NCBI GenBank assembly: GCA_046290575.1
Contig: JBKAGX010000001.1
Location: 372,001 to 436,000, forward strand
Origin: JANQQJ01 sp046290575
GTDB taxonomy: Bacteria > Pseudomonadota > Alphaproteobacteria > SMXS01
Direction: 5' to 3'
Length of the DNA stretch: 64,000 nt
Positions 43,146-52,446 of the stretch are shown here, one piece after another. Within the stretch, counting starts at the first letter, position 1, and each line of letters opens with the position of its first letter. The translations under genes and the position numbers were made by a program. Below the pieces are notes generated by a model. The model searched no databases. It was not told where the DNA came from and saw only the letters and a list, made by a program, of their open reading frames with translations.

Positions 43146-43646
43146 ATGCGTAAGTTCTTCATTCTCATGGCCGGTCTGCTGGTGTCGGGCGGTGCCGCCG
43201 CCCAGGAACGCGTCGCGCTGGGTACGTTCAAGTCCTGGGACGCGTTTACCATCGGGGCAGGCGCCAAAAAGCAGTGCTATATGGCGAGTGTGCCCACCAG
43301 CAAAGCGCCTGACAATGTTGGCCACGGGCAGGTATATGCAACCGTGACCCACAAACCGGAAGTCAAGGTGCGCGATGAGGTCAATGTGGTTGTCGGCTAT
43401 CCGTTGAAGGACGGGTCCGATGTGCGCGTGACCATCGGCGCGGAGACGCTCAGCATGTTCACCGCTGGACAGGAAGCCTGGGCCGACTCGCCTGCCAAAG
43501 ATGCGCAACTGGTTGCTGCGATGAAGAAAGGCAGCGAGATGACGGCCCGCGGCACTTCAGCAAGAGGAACCGCCACGACGTACAAATTCTCGCTTTTTGG
43601 GTTCTCTGCGGCCTATAACGCGATCTCACAAGCCTGTGGACGCTGA
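43146..43646 (+). CDS. Invasion-associated locus B (IalB) family protein
   Basis: A 166-residue exported protein. The signal peptide (FFILMAGLLVSGGAAAQ) is followed by the IalB-like pattern FKSWDAFTIGAGAKKQCYMA, SVPTSKAPDN, a central basic/hydrophobic region and a final Cys (SQACGR), possibly disulfide-linked with the first. IalB proteins are common in alphaproteobacteria, including free-living ones, and their job is unclear. The stop overlaps the rlmN start by one base, a conserved neighbourhood. Confidence 0.8.
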   Translation: MRKFFILMAGLLVSGGAAAQERVALGTFKSWDAFTIGAGAKKQCYMASVPTSKAPDNVGHGQVYATVTHKPEVKVRDEVNVVVGYPLKDGSDVRVTIGAETLSMFTAGQEAWADSPAKDAQLVAAMKKGSEMTARGTSARGTATTYKFSLFGFSAAYNAISQACGR

Positions 43647-44779
43647 TGACTGACGCAAAAGAGATGAAGACCGCACGCCCCAATCTGTCCGGCATGAGCC
43701 GGGCCGCGCTGCGTGATGTCTTGCTGACGCTCGGCGTGCCGGAACGGCAGACCAAGATGCGGGTGCAGCAGCTATGGCACTGGCTCTATCACCGGGGCGC
43801 GACCTCATTTGACGAGATGACCACGATCTCAAAGGATATGCGCGCTCAGCTGGCGCGGGCCTGTGACATCAAGCGGCCCGAGATCACCACAGCGCAGTTG
43901 TCTGAGGACGGCACCCGCAAATGGCTGCTGAAGCTGGATGACGGCAACGAGGTCGAAGCGGTCTTCATTCCGGAAGACGACCGTGGCACGTTGTGCGTTT
44001 CCTCTCAGGTCGGTTGCACGCTGACCTGCAAATTCTGCCATACCGGTACCCAGCGTCTGGTCCGTAATCTGACGGCGGCGGAAATCGTCAGCCAGGTGCT
44101 GATTGCCCGCGATGCGCTGGAAGAATGGCCCAGCCCGCCCGAGGGCCGGTTGCTGTCCAACATCGTGCTGATGGGCATGGGCGAACCGCTTTACAATTTC
44201 GATAACGTCAAAGCGGCGCTCGATATCGTTATGGATAATGAGGGAATCTCTTTGTCGAAGCGCCGGATCACGCTGTCTACATCGGGCGTGGTGCCCGAAA
44301 TGAAGCGCTGCGGTGAAGAAGCCGGCGTCAATCTGGCGGTCTCGCTACATGCTGTCCGCGATGAAACCCGCGACTGGATCATGCCGATCAACAAGAAATA
44401 CAAGTTGCATGATCTGCTGACAGCGTGCGCTGAATATCCAGGCGCGTCGAACGCGAGGCGTATCACCTTCGAATATGCGATGCTGAAGGATGTGAACGAC
44501 TCGCTGGAGGATGCCGCCGAGCTTGTGCGCCTGCTGCGCCACTATGATATTCCGGCCAAGGTGAATCTGATCCCGTTCAACCCCTGGCCCGGCACCCTGT
44601 TTGAATGCTCGGACTGGGACACGATCCGCGCCTTCTCCGACTATGTGTTCGAGGCTGGCATCTCCGCGCCGATCCGCATGCCCCGCGGGCGCGATATCAT
44701 GGCTGCCTGCGGGCAGCTGAAATCCGACTCTCAAAAACGCCGCAAGGCCGATCTGTTGGCCGAGGCGGCGACTGCCTGA
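43646..44779 (+). CDS. rlmN: 23S rRNA (adenine-C2)-methyltransferase RlmN
   Basis: A 377-residue radical SAM enzyme. The cluster motif CxxxCxxC is in GCTLTCKFCHTG, the SAM-binding GxGEP is in LMGMGEPLYNFDN, and the second methyl-carrying Cys lies in IMAACGQLKSDS. It methylates C2 of adenine 2503 in 23S rRNA and also A37 in some tRNAs. The start overlaps the stop of the IalB gene. No sign of damage. Confidence 0.96.
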   Translation: MTDAKEMKTARPNLSGMSRAALRDVLLTLGVPERQTKMRVQQLWHWLYHRGATSFDEMTTISKDMRAQLARACDIKRPEITTAQLSEDGTRKWLLKLDDGNEVEAVFIPEDDRGTLCVSSQVGCTLTCKFCHTGTQRLVRNLTAAEIVSQVLIARDALEEWPSPPEGRLLSNIVLMGMGEPLYNFDNVKAALDIVMDNEGISLSKRRITLSTSGVVPEMKRCGEEAGVNLAVSLHAVRDETRDWIMPINKKYKLHDLLTACAEYPGASNARRITFEYAMLKDVNDSLEDAAELVRLLRHYDIPAKVNLIPFNPWPGTLFECSDWDTIRAFSDYVFEAGISAPIRMPRGRDIMAACGQLKSDSQKRRKADLLAEAATA

Positions 44780-44791
44780 CCGGGTTCGCCG

Positions 44792-45979
44792 ATGTTTCCG
44801 CTGTCGTTGCTGTTCGGGCATCTGATCACGACCGGAACGCTTACCATTGAAGACGCCGCTGGCCGCCGTGCTGATTTCGGCAACGGCAAGCCGCCTCATG
44901 TCACGATCAAAGTGCATCGCCGCGGGACCGCCTGGCGGATCCTGCTACGTCCGGCCATGGCCGTCGGCGAAGGCTATATGAACGGGGATCTCACCGTCGA
45001 AAGTGGTGATATCAAGGACTTCCTTGACCTGATCGCTATGAACACAGGCCGGGCTGCGGAGTCGCAAAAACGCAAGGTCTGGGATTCGGCGGCGTGGCAG
45101 CGTGTGCGCCACTTCAACTACCAGCGCCGTGCCAGACGCAATATCGCGACCCACTACGAGTTTACGACCGAAGCCTACGACCTGTTTCTCGACGAAGCCC
45201 GCCAGTATTCCTGCGCCTATTTCAAGAGTCCAGATGACAGTCTTGAGCAGGCACAGCAGAACAAAATGGACCATGTTGCCGCCAAACTGCTGCTTGGGCC
45301 TGATCACCGGGTACTGGATATCGGTTGCGGTTGGGGCGGGCTGGCGCGGCGCATCCACGACTTGTCTGGTGCCCGTGTGACCGGGCTGACGTTGTCGGAG
45401 GAACAAGCGCGCGCCGCACGGCAAATGGCCGAAGAGACGGGCCTGTCCGATATGCTGGATTTTCGTGTCGAGGACTACCGCGCCATCACCGGACGCTTTG
45501 ACCGGATTGTCTCGGTCGGCATGTTTGAACATGTCGGCCCGCCATTCTACCCGGCCTATTTCCGTAAGATCAGGGAGCTGCTGGCCGACGATGGTGTTGC
45601 GCTCGTCCACACCATCGGGCGCACGGATGGTCCCGGCGGCACCAATGCCTGGACCGCCAAATATATTTTCCCCGGCGGCTACTCACCCGCGCTGTCGGAG
45701 ATCGTCCCTGTCATCGAACGCGAAGGGCTCATCCTCGCCGATATTGAGGTGCTGCGGCTACACTATGCGCGCACGGCAGAGCACTGGTACAGGCGCGTGC
45801 AGCAGAACAGGGATCAGCTCAAGGCGCTCTATGACGAGCGGTTCTGCCGCATGTTCGAGTTCTTTTTGGCCGGCTGCGTCGGCGCCTTCGAGCATGGAGG
45901 GCTTGTGGTCTATCAGATGCAGCTGGCCCGGCGACAAGATGCCGTGCCGTTGACCCGTCAGTACCTCTACCGGGACTGA
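44792..45979 (+). CDS. cfa: Cyclopropane-fatty-acyl-phospholipid synthase
   Basis: A 395-residue SAM-dependent enzyme. The N-terminal lipid-interaction region (GTLTIEDAAG...HVTIKVHRRG, AVGEGYMNGDLTVES) precedes the synthase domain, with YSCAYFKSPDDSLEQAQQNK, motif I VLDIGCGWGGLARRI, VSVGMFEHVGPPFY and HTIGRTDGPGGTNAWTAKYI followed by FPGGYSPALSE. It adds a methylene group across double bonds of membrane lipid acyl chains, protecting against acid and stress. It is 12 bp after rlmN and convergent with the glycosyltransferase gene, overlapping by 13 bp. Confidence 0.93.
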   Translation: MFPLSLLFGHLITTGTLTIEDAAGRRADFGNGKPPHVTIKVHRRGTAWRILLRPAMAVGEGYMNGDLTVESGDIKDFLDLIAMNTGRAAESQKRKVWDSAAWQRVRHFNYQRRARRNIATHYEFTTEAYDLFLDEARQYSCAYFKSPDDSLEQAQQNKMDHVAAKLLLGPDHRVLDIGCGWGGLARRIHDLSGARVTGLTLSEEQARAARQMAEETGLSDMLDFRVEDYRAITGRFDRIVSVGMFEHVGPPFYPAYFRKIRELLADDGVALVHTIGRTDGPGGTNAWTAKYIFPGGYSPALSEIVPVIEREGLILADIEVLRLHYARTAEHWYRRVQQNRDQLKALYDERFCRMFEFFLAGCVGAFEHGGLVVYQMQLARRQDAVPLTRQYLYRD

Positions 45980-47145
45980 CCGGCGGTAAGGTCGCGGAAC
46001 AGCTGCAACACACCTTGCGTCGTTTCGTTCCAGCTGAACTTTTCCGCATAGGCGCGCGTGGCCGCGCGGTCGGGCAGGGCCGCAAACAGCTGCTCAATTC
46101 CCTTTATGATAGCTTCTGGCGACCGTTCCTTGATCAGCACACCCGCTTCAGGCGCGGCCACCACTTCGGGTGTTCCCCAGATATCTGTGGCCACAACCGG
46201 CGTGCCGCAGGCCATCGCTTCCAACAAGACATTGGCCCAACCCTCCCGACTGGACGCCAGCACCATGGCATCAGCCGCACTGTAGAGGGAGGGCAAGTCT
46301 TCATGCGGGACCTGACCCAGTAGCCGGACCCGATCCGTCAGGCCCAGGCTTTTAATCTGCGCTTCCAGTTCTCCTCGCGTCTCACCCGACCCGGCGATCA
46401 AAAGAGTGGTATTCGGTATGTGCTGCATGGCCTCGATGGTCAGGTTGTGTCCCTTGCGGTCGATCAGCAGGCCGACAGACAGGACGGTCTTGCCCGTTAC
46501 GCCCCATTTCGCCCGTGCGATATCCCGGCCCACAGGCTGGAAGAGGTCCAGGTCGACCCCATTGCGCAGCGTTCTGATCTTGGCTCGATCAATACCCAGA
46601 TCGACCAGCGGCCGTTGCAGCGCGTCACACACGGTCACGATGGCGTCTGCGTCACCTGCTGCCTGGGCGATCTGCTGCCTGGGTTTTGGAAAGGCCGGAA
46701 TTTCGGTTAGGTCGCTGCCGCGGGCCGTGACACAGACGGGCACGGCCAGGTCCTGGGCAAGGCGCACTGCAGCGACGCCGTCAGGATAAAAATAGTGAGC
46801 ATCGATCAAGTCGATCTGGAGCAGGCGCTTCAGGCGTATCACTTCATCGCGGACGCCGCGAAACATCAATGACGGCGCAATGGACATGCCCACTTTCGGG
46901 ACAACTTTGTAGCGGGGATGAAAAATATCGATCCCGTGCCGAACCTCATGCGCGGGGACGCGTGCGAAGTCGCTATATCGGCCGAACAAAGCGCTTTTGA
47001 ACGGAAACCAGGGCACCGGCGCGACCACGGTGATTTTTACCTCTCCCGTTTCCAGCAGCCGCCGCAATCGGTTCTCGACAAAGACTCCATGCACAGGCTG
47101 TGCGGCATTGGGATAGAGACTGGTGAAGCTGAGGACGTTGATCAA
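45967..47145 (-). CDS. Glycosyltransferase family 4
   Basis: A 392-residue GT-B enzyme. It opens INVLSFTSLYPNAAQPVHGV, and the C-terminal nucleotide-sugar domain shows VLSVGLLIDRKGHNLTIEA, RVRLLGQVPHEDLPSLYSAA and the acidic motif SSREGWANVLLEAMACGTPV. The TTG at 47145 forms a TTGA overlap with the asparagine synthase stop; no ATG lies near. It probably makes a cell-surface polysaccharide or glycolipid with its neighbour. Confidence 0.86.
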   Translation of the reverse strand: MINVLSFTSLYPNAAQPVHGVFVENRLRRLLETGEVKITVVAPVPWFPFKSALFGRYSDFARVPAHEVRHGIDIFHPRYKVVPKVGMSIAPSLMFRGVRDEVIRLKRLLQIDLIDAHYFYPDGVAAVRLAQDLAVPVCVTARGSDLTEIPAFPKPRQQIAQAAGDADAIVTVCDALQRPLVDLGIDRAKIRTLRNGVDLDLFQPVGRDIARAKWGVTGKTVLSVGLLIDRKGHNLTIEAMQHIPNTTLLIAGSGETRGELEAQIKSLGLTDRVRLLGQVPHEDLPSLYSAADAMVLASSREGWANVLLEAMACGTPVVATDIWGTPEVVAAPEAGVLIKERSPEAIIKGIEQLFAALPDRAATRAYAEKFSWNETTQGVLQLFRDLTAGQSR

Positions 47146-49037
47146 TTTGCTCGCCCATAAGTCCGGTCGTGTTCCAGAAATCCGTGCAGCATCAGCAACA
47201 GCCAAAGCTGCCGAGCATAGCGCCGGCGGCCGTTCCGATGGTCGTCCAGCATTTTGCCGATGTGATCTGGGTCCACCAGTCCGGAGTCACCCAGCGTGCG
47301 GCCGGTGACCGTCTCGCGGACCACATGATTCGGATCTTCGGCAATCCACGCATCAATCGGGCCTACAAAACCGCGTTTTTCCCGGTAAATCAGGTCGTGT
47401 GGCAGGTGAGGTTCGAGCGCGCGACGAAGGATCGATTTGCCATATGTCTTCCCGAGTTTGGCGTCACGCGGCAGGTTCAGGCACCAGGCCGCAAAATTAT
47501 GGTCCATAAAGGGACTGCGCACCTCAAGGCTGTTGGCCATGCTCGCCCGGTCCACTTTGGTCAGGATGTCGCCGGGCAGCCAGGTCTTGATGTCGGTGTA
47601 TTGCGCCTGTGTCAGGGGATCGACATCGGCGGCCATTTGCCAATACGGCCGCAGCGCTTCTTTAGCCCGATATCCATTTAGAGATCCGGTGAAATCCCCT
47701 CCCGTCATGCGGCGCAGTTCTGCGCCATGGGTGATCGAAACCGCCTGAAAGTGCGCTTCAAGGTCATCCGCGGCAAGCTGCTGGAATTTGGTCTTCGCCC
47801 GTAGATAACGTGGCGCGTCGTCCAGCGTGGGATAGAGCCGGGCGAGAGGACCAAATATGCCTTTCCTGAGCGCCGATGGAATGCGTTGCCTGATGGCCTG
47901 CAAATGAAGATAGCCCCGGTATCTGTCGTAGCCTGCCAGCAGTTCATCAGCCCCGTCGCCCGACAGGACGACGGTGACCTGCTGGCGCGCCAACGCGCTG
48001 ACGCGGAAGGTCGGCATCGCTGAATTATCGGCGAACGGTTCATCATAGATTGCCGCAAGCTGCTGCATCAGGTCGAGATCGGTTGCTTCGCTTATCTGCA
48101 TGGTGTGACGGGTGTGGTAGCGGTCGGCCACCATCTGGGCCAGCGGGCTTTCATCCTGTTCCGGCGTTTCAAAACCGACAGTGAAAGTCCTGACCGGGTC
48201 GGGTGATAGCGCTGCCATTTGCGATACCACACCGCCGGAGTCGATGCCGCCGGACAGGAACGCGCCCAACGGTACATCCGAAATCAGGCGGGCGTTCGTC
48301 GCGTCGCGCAGACGGGTAATGATATCGGTGGTGTTGTCCGGGTCGGACGCATCGTTCAAAGGGATGTCCCAGTAGGCGCGGATGCTGGGCGCGCCTCCAC
48401 GCTGCCAGCTTAGGCACTGGCCAGCGGGCAGCTTTCGGACGCTGCGGTAAATTGATTTCGGATCCGGCACATAGCCCAGGCTGAAATAGTCTTCCACGGC
48501 CTGCGGATCGATGCCGCGGGGCAGGTCCGGATGGTGCATCAGCGCTTTCAGCTCTGATCCGAACAGCAACAGCCCGTCATGCAGCGCGGCATAATAGAGC
48601 GGCTTCTTGCCGAACCGGTCGCGCGCCAGAAACAGCATCTCCTCGCGCGGGTCCCAAAGCGCGAAGGCAAACATGCCGTCGAAATGGTCCAGGCAATCCG
48701 GCCCCCATTCGGCCCAGCCATGCAGGATGACTTCCGTATCGCAATGCGTCTGAAAGCGATGGCCTTTGGCGGCAAGCTGTACGCGCAGATCAGGGAAATT
48801 GTAGATCTCGCCATTATAGCTGACCACGACCCCGGTTTCCGGCGAGGTCATGGGCTGTGCGCCGTGTTCGATATCGATGATCGACAGCCGCCGGTGACCC
48901 AGCCCCAGCCCGGGTTCCATGTGCAGGCCGGACCCGTCCGGCCCGCGGTGGACAAGTGCGTCCGTCATCCGCCCAAGCAGATCGCGGTCGATCGGCCGCC
49001 GCCCCGTCGTATCGAACATGCCCGCCAGTCCGCACAT
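47142..49037 (-). CDS. asnB: Asparagine-synthase-like amidotransferase (XrtA-associated type)
   Basis: A 631-residue class II glutamine amidotransferase. Because Cys2 must be N-terminal, the start is the ATG at 49037 (MCGLAGMFDTTGRRPIDRDL). Glutaminase-site elements are VHRGPDG, LGHRRLSIID and YNGEIYN; the synthetase part has the ATP loop FLSGGIDSGGV and VVLSGDGADELLAGYD. The length and the N-terminal wording match amidotransferase 1 of exosortase-A/PEP-CTERM exopolysaccharide systems rather than housekeeping AsnB. It is divergent from argG and overlaps a glycosyltransferase gene, which supports a polysaccharide role. Confidence 0.85.
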   Translation of the reverse strand: MCGLAGMFDTTGRRPIDRDLLGRMTDALVHRGPDGSGLHMEPGLGLGHRRLSIIDIEHGAQPMTSPETGVVVSYNGEIYNFPDLRVQLAAKGHRFQTHCDTEVILHGWAEWGPDCLDHFDGMFAFALWDPREEMLFLARDRFGKKPLYYAALHDGLLLFGSELKALMHHPDLPRGIDPQAVEDYFSLGYVPDPKSIYRSVRKLPAGQCLSWQRGGAPSIRAYWDIPLNDASDPDNTTDIITRLRDATNARLISDVPLGAFLSGGIDSGGVVSQMAALSPDPVRTFTVGFETPEQDESPLAQMVADRYHTRHTMQISEATDLDLMQQLAAIYDEPFADNSAMPTFRVSALARQQVTVVLSGDGADELLAGYDRYRGYLHLQAIRQRIPSALRKGIFGPLARLYPTLDDAPRYLRAKTKFQQLAADDLEAHFQAVSITHGAELRRMTGGDFTGSLNGYRAKEALRPYWQMAADVDPLTQAQYTDIKTWLPGDILTKVDRASMANSLEVRSPFMDHNFAAWCLNLPRDAKLGKTYGKSILRRALEPHLPHDLIYREKRGFVGPIDAWIAEDPNHVVRETVTGRTLGDSGLVDPDHIGKMLDDHRNGRRRYARQLWLLLMLHGFLEHDRTYGRAN

Positions 49038-49147
49038 TACCGTCTTCAATACCAGAAGCCGCCGCATCTGCCTTGGCAAAAAGCGCGTCTTGCCCGGCAG
49101 AGGCTTATGCCTATACTCCGCCGCTGCTTTTTTTCGGGACCGCAATC

Positions 49148-50380
49148 ATGAGCAACAAGATCAACAAGGTTGTGCTGGCCTATTCAGGTGGACTGGACAG
49201 CTCGACCATCATCAAATGGCTTCAACAAACTTACAATTGTGAGGTGGTGACCTTCACCGCCGACCTCGGTCAGGGTGAGGAGCTGGAGCCGGCGCGGGCC
49301 AAAGCCGAGATGCTGGGCGTCAAGGAGGTCTTCATCGAAGATCTGCGCGAAGAATTCGTTCGTGATTATGTGTTCCCGATGTTTCGCGCCAACGCGGTTT
49401 ATGAAGGCGTCTATCTATTGGGCACCTCGATTGCCCGGCCGCTGATTGCCAAGCGTCAGATCGAAATCGCCCATCAGGTCGGCGCCGATGCCGTCAGCCA
49501 TGGTGCGACCGGTAAGGGCAATGATCAGGTGCGCTATGAGCTGGGCTATTACGCGCTCGATCCGGACATCAAAGTTGTGGCGCCCTGGCGTGAGTGGGAC
49601 CTGAACTCCCGGACCAAGCTGCTCAAATTCGCCGAAGAGCATCAGATCCCTATCCCGATGGACAAGCGCGGAGAGGCCCCCTTTTCAGTAGACACCAACA
49701 TGTTGCATACGTCGGCCGAAGGTAAGGCGCTGGAAGACCCTTGGGCAGAAGCGGAGGAATATGTCTATTCGCGTTCCGTTGCGCCGGAAGAGGCGCCCGA
49801 TCATCCGACTTATGTCGAGATTGATTTCGAGCATGGTGACGCTGTCGCGATTGACGGTGAGAAGCTCAGCCCGGCCAGTCTGCTGACGCGGCTCAATGAG
49901 CTGGGCGGCGCCAACGGCATCGGACGGCTTGACCTGCTGGAGAACCGGTTCGTCGGTATGAAGAGCCGTGGAATCTATGAAACGCCGGGTGGCACGATCC
50001 TGCTGGACGCGCACCGGGCGATGGAGACGATCACCCTCGATCGGGGGGCGTCGCATCTCAAGGACGAGCTCATGCCGCGCTATGCGGAGCTGATCTACAA
50101 CGGCTTCTGGTTTTCCCCAGAACGGGAAATGCTGCAGGCGCTGATCGACAAGAGCCAGGAGCCGGTGAGCGGCACCGTGCGGATGAAGCTCTATAAGGGT
50201 GGGGTCTCCTGCGTCGGACGCAAGTCACCTGAGAGCCTCTACTCCATGGAGCATGTCACGTTCGAGGAAGACGAGGTTTACGATCAGCGCGATGCCGAAG
50301 GCTTCATCAAGCTGAATGCCTTGCGGCTGCGGCTTTTGGGCCAGCGTGGCAATGTGCAAAAAGGCCCTGATTACGACTAG
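49148..50380 (+). CDS. argG: Argininosuccinate synthase
   Basis: A 410-residue enzyme of arginine synthesis that joins citrulline and aspartate with ATP. The P-loop-like start is KVVLAYSGGLDSSTIIKWL, followed by LLGTSIARPLIAKRQIEIA, SHGATGKGNDQVRYE, VAPWREWDLNSR and GRLDLLENRFVGMKSRGIYE. The ATG at 49148 is a little after an imperfect GGGA. The gene is complete and stands alone, divergent from the amidotransferase. Confidence 0.97.
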   Translation: MSNKINKVVLAYSGGLDSSTIIKWLQQTYNCEVVTFTADLGQGEELEPARAKAEMLGVKEVFIEDLREEFVRDYVFPMFRANAVYEGVYLLGTSIARPLIAKRQIEIAHQVGADAVSHGATGKGNDQVRYELGYYALDPDIKVVAPWREWDLNSRTKLLKFAEEHQIPIPMDKRGEAPFSVDTNMLHTSAEGKALEDPWAEAEEYVYSRSVAPEEAPDHPTYVEIDFEHGDAVAIDGEKLSPASLLTRLNELGGANGIGRLDLLENRFVGMKSRGIYETPGGTILLDAHRAMETITLDRGASHLKDELMPRYAELIYNGFWFSPEREMLQALIDKSQEPVSGTVRMKLYKGGVSCVGRKSPESLYSMEHVTFEEDEVYDQRDAEGFIKLNALRLRLLGQRGNVQKGPDYD

Positions 50381-50448
50381 GGCGGTTGCGCCGTCCATAC
50401 GTTGAGACGCGGCTGGCGCCGCCCCTCAATGCGAAAACGTCTTGGCCG

Positions 50449-50721
50449 TCAGCAGACGTTGCCAATAACGGCCCAACTGGCTGGGCCGCCGCGATCGTCT
50501 TTCCGGCATTCCAGCAACCGGTTGCCCGACGACCCCCGCGTCTGGTTGCAGACCTGCGCGTTGATACTGAAGGCCTTGCCATCCAGGAAGCACACCTGCG
50601 GCGCCGTCCAAGGCCCCTGTGCCGGCGGGTTCACCTCGACATTTGTGTCCTGTGCGGATGCCGCAAAAGCCGACAACGCCAAAAGGACAGGCGCGACTGT
50701 AAGGCGGCGTAACTGTTTCAT
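50449..50721 (-). CDS. Small secreted protein of unknown function
   Basis: A 90-residue precursor with a signal peptide (VAPVLLALSAFAASAQ) and a mature part of about 66 residues containing four Cys (VCFLDG, AQVCNQT, LECRKD, GNVC), which could form two disulfides in the periplasm. No family recognised. It overlaps the preceding small membrane gene by 4 bp and is the last gene of the yggT-folD series. Convergent with argG. Confidence 0.65.
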   Translation of the reverse strand: MKQLRRLTVAPVLLALSAFAASAQDTNVEVNPPAQGPWTAPQVCFLDGKAFSINAQVCNQTRGSSGNRLLECRKDDRGGPASWAVIGNVC

Positions 50722-50990
50722 AATTGCAACTCCTTAGCCTTTTTCCGGGGCCTTAAGCCGACAGCCAGACCGGCACAGGCTGACAGGCCACTGAATATGG
50801 CCAGGCTCAGATAAATCGGTCCAGTACTCTCGTGCAGCACGACGGCGCTCTCAGCGACGAAACACCGGCCTTCTTCATTGAAGCAGTCTCTCCAGCGCCA
50901 ATACATGATGTAGTAGAGCCATCCGGCGACAAGGGCCGAGAGCATCGAGAGCGCAGCCCAGACAAATCCAAAGAATGGCGCCCGGGTCAT
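50718..50990 (-). CDS. Small membrane protein of unknown function
   Basis: A 90-residue protein with two clear hydrophobic helices (about residues 7-28 and 57-80), a short loop with two Cys (DCFNEEGRCF) between them and a basic tail (RPRKKAKEL). The loop Cys pair would face the periplasm. No family recognised. It starts 3 bp after folD and overlaps the next small gene, so it is co-transcribed with both. Confidence 0.65.
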   Translation of the reverse strand: MTRAPFFGFVWAALSMLSALVAGWLYYIMYWRWRDCFNEEGRCFVAESAVVLHESTGPIYLSLAIFSGLSACAGLAVGLRPRKKAKELQL

Positions 50991-50993
50991 CGG

Positions 50994-51884
50994 TCAGGCG
51001 TCTGGAACAGGCACACCGGCCTGGCGGCAGGCCGCGATCACCGTATTGCTCAGCAGACAGGCGACCGTCATGGGACCGACGCCACCGGGCACAGGCGTGA
51101 TGGCAGTTGCCCGTTCGGCGACTTCCTCAAAATGCACATCGCCAACCAGGCGGTGCTTGCCGTCGTCTTTGGGGATGCGATTGATGCCAACGTCGATCAC
51201 CGTGGCGCCATGTTTCACCCAGCCGCCACGGACCATTTCGGGCCTGCCGGCAGCGACCACCAGAATGTCGGCGCGGCGGCATTCGCCCGGCAGGTCGTCG
51301 GTCTTGGAATGCGCCATGGTGACCGTCGCATTGGCCCGCTGCAGCATCAGGGCGATCGGCTTGCCAACCAGATTGGAGCGGCCGATAACGACGGCGCGCT
51401 TGCCGGCCAGATTGGCGCCCAGCTGCTGTTCGATAAGCATCATGCAGCCCGTCGGCGTGCAGGGAAAAAGCCCGTCGGCACCGGACATCAGCCGCCCCGC
51501 ATTGCCATAGGTCAGTCCGTCGACATCCTTGTCCGGGTCGATTTCCTGGGTGATGCGGATTTCATTTAAGGGTTCGGGCAGCGGCAGCTGAACCAGAATG
51601 CCATGCACCGCCGGATCGGCGTTCAGTTCGCGTATGATGCCGATCAGCCGGTCTTCGGTGATATCGGCAGGTTCGTTGAACTCGAATGAATTCATCCCGG
51701 CTTCGATGGTCTGCTTACGCTTGGATCGCACATAAACCCCGCTGGCGGCATCCTCGCCGACCAGCACCACCGCCAGGCCGGGTGTCAAATCATGCTGTTC
51801 TTTCAGGGACGTAACCTGCTGGGCGACGCGGGCGCGCAAGTCTGCGGCAACCGCCTTGCCATCAATGATCACCGGCTCAGCCAT
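50994..51884 (-). CDS. folD: Methylenetetrahydrofolate dehydrogenase / cyclohydrolase
   Basis: A 296-residue bifunctional folate enzyme. The substrate-site motif YVRSKRKQTIEAGM (with the catalytic Lys in RKQ), VQLPLPEPLN, the signature PCTPTGCMML and the Rossmann part VVIGRSNLVGKPIALML are present, followed by DVGINRI and PVPGGVGPMTVACLL. It interconverts methylene- and formyl-tetrahydrofolate in the cytosol. It is transcribed 6 bp after the YggT gene. Confidence 0.96.
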   Translation of the reverse strand: MAEPVIIDGKAVAADLRARVAQQVTSLKEQHDLTPGLAVVLVGEDAASGVYVRSKRKQTIEAGMNSFEFNEPADITEDRLIGIIRELNADPAVHGILVQLPLPEPLNEIRITQEIDPDKDVDGLTYGNAGRLMSGADGLFPCTPTGCMMLIEQQLGANLAGKRAVVIGRSNLVGKPIALMLQRANATVTMAHSKTDDLPGECRRADILVVAAGRPEMVRGGWVKHGATVIDVGINRIPKDDGKHRLVGDVHFEEVAERATAITPVPGGVGPMTVACLLSNTVIAACRQAGVPVPDA

Positions 51885-51890
51885 TGATCA

Positions 51891-52184
51891 TCACCCAAAC
51901 AGCCAGGGGAACAGATCGTTGAGAATAAACACCCGCAGCACATAGATGATGATCAGTAGCACCATGGGTGAAAAATCGACACCGCCCGCCATCGGCAGGA
52001 TTCGCCTGATCGGCCGCAGCATCGGATCCAGCAGGGTCTCGATCGAGCGCATGATGCTGTAGACGAATTGATTGCGGTTGTTGATGACGTTAAAGGCGAT
52101 CAGCCAGCCCATAATGGCCCAGATCACGATGATCCAGATCAGGCCGGTCAAAACCAGATAAACAAGGGTATAAAGCGCGTTCAC
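51891..52184 (-). CDS. YggT family membrane protein
   Basis: A 97-residue protein with two YggT-type hydrophobic segments around the family motif SIETLLDPMLRPIRRILP (LDPMLRPIRR is diagnostic). The GTG at 52184 has AGGA about 9 nt upstream; a longer frame has no membrane sense. YggT proteins are inner-membrane proteins, in some bacteria involved in division or osmotic tolerance. It leads the folD operon and is divergent from tRNA-Ala. Confidence 0.85.
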   Translation of the reverse strand: MNALYTLVYLVLTGLIWIIVIWAIMGWLIAFNVINNRNQFVYSIMRSIETLLDPMLRPIRRILPMAGGVDFSPMVLLIIIYVLRVFILNDLFPWLFG

Positions 52185-52268
52185 GGCCAGGTCCTCAGCA
52201 GTCTGATGCTGGTGTAATACGGCACCCGCAGGGGCGCAAGATGCGAATGGCACCGGCCTGCTCCCGGC

Positions 52269-52297
52269 TTGACTTTGGACCTGTGCCTCGACATGTT
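52269..52297 (+). promoter_or_regulatory. Promoter of tRNA-Ala
   Basis: TTGACT (52269-52274), a 17-bp spacer and CATGTT (52292-52297) sit 22 bp before the tRNA 5' end, a normal placement for a tRNA promoter. The -10 match is partial. Confidence 0.5.
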
Positions 52298-52318
52298 ACG
52301 CGCCGCTGCAAAGCACGT

Positions 52319-52394
<76 letters not shown>

Positions 52395-52446
52395 CCCCTT
52401 ACGGATAGCATTCTCTCCGGCTATGGTCGCTAAGGGGGGTGCGCTC

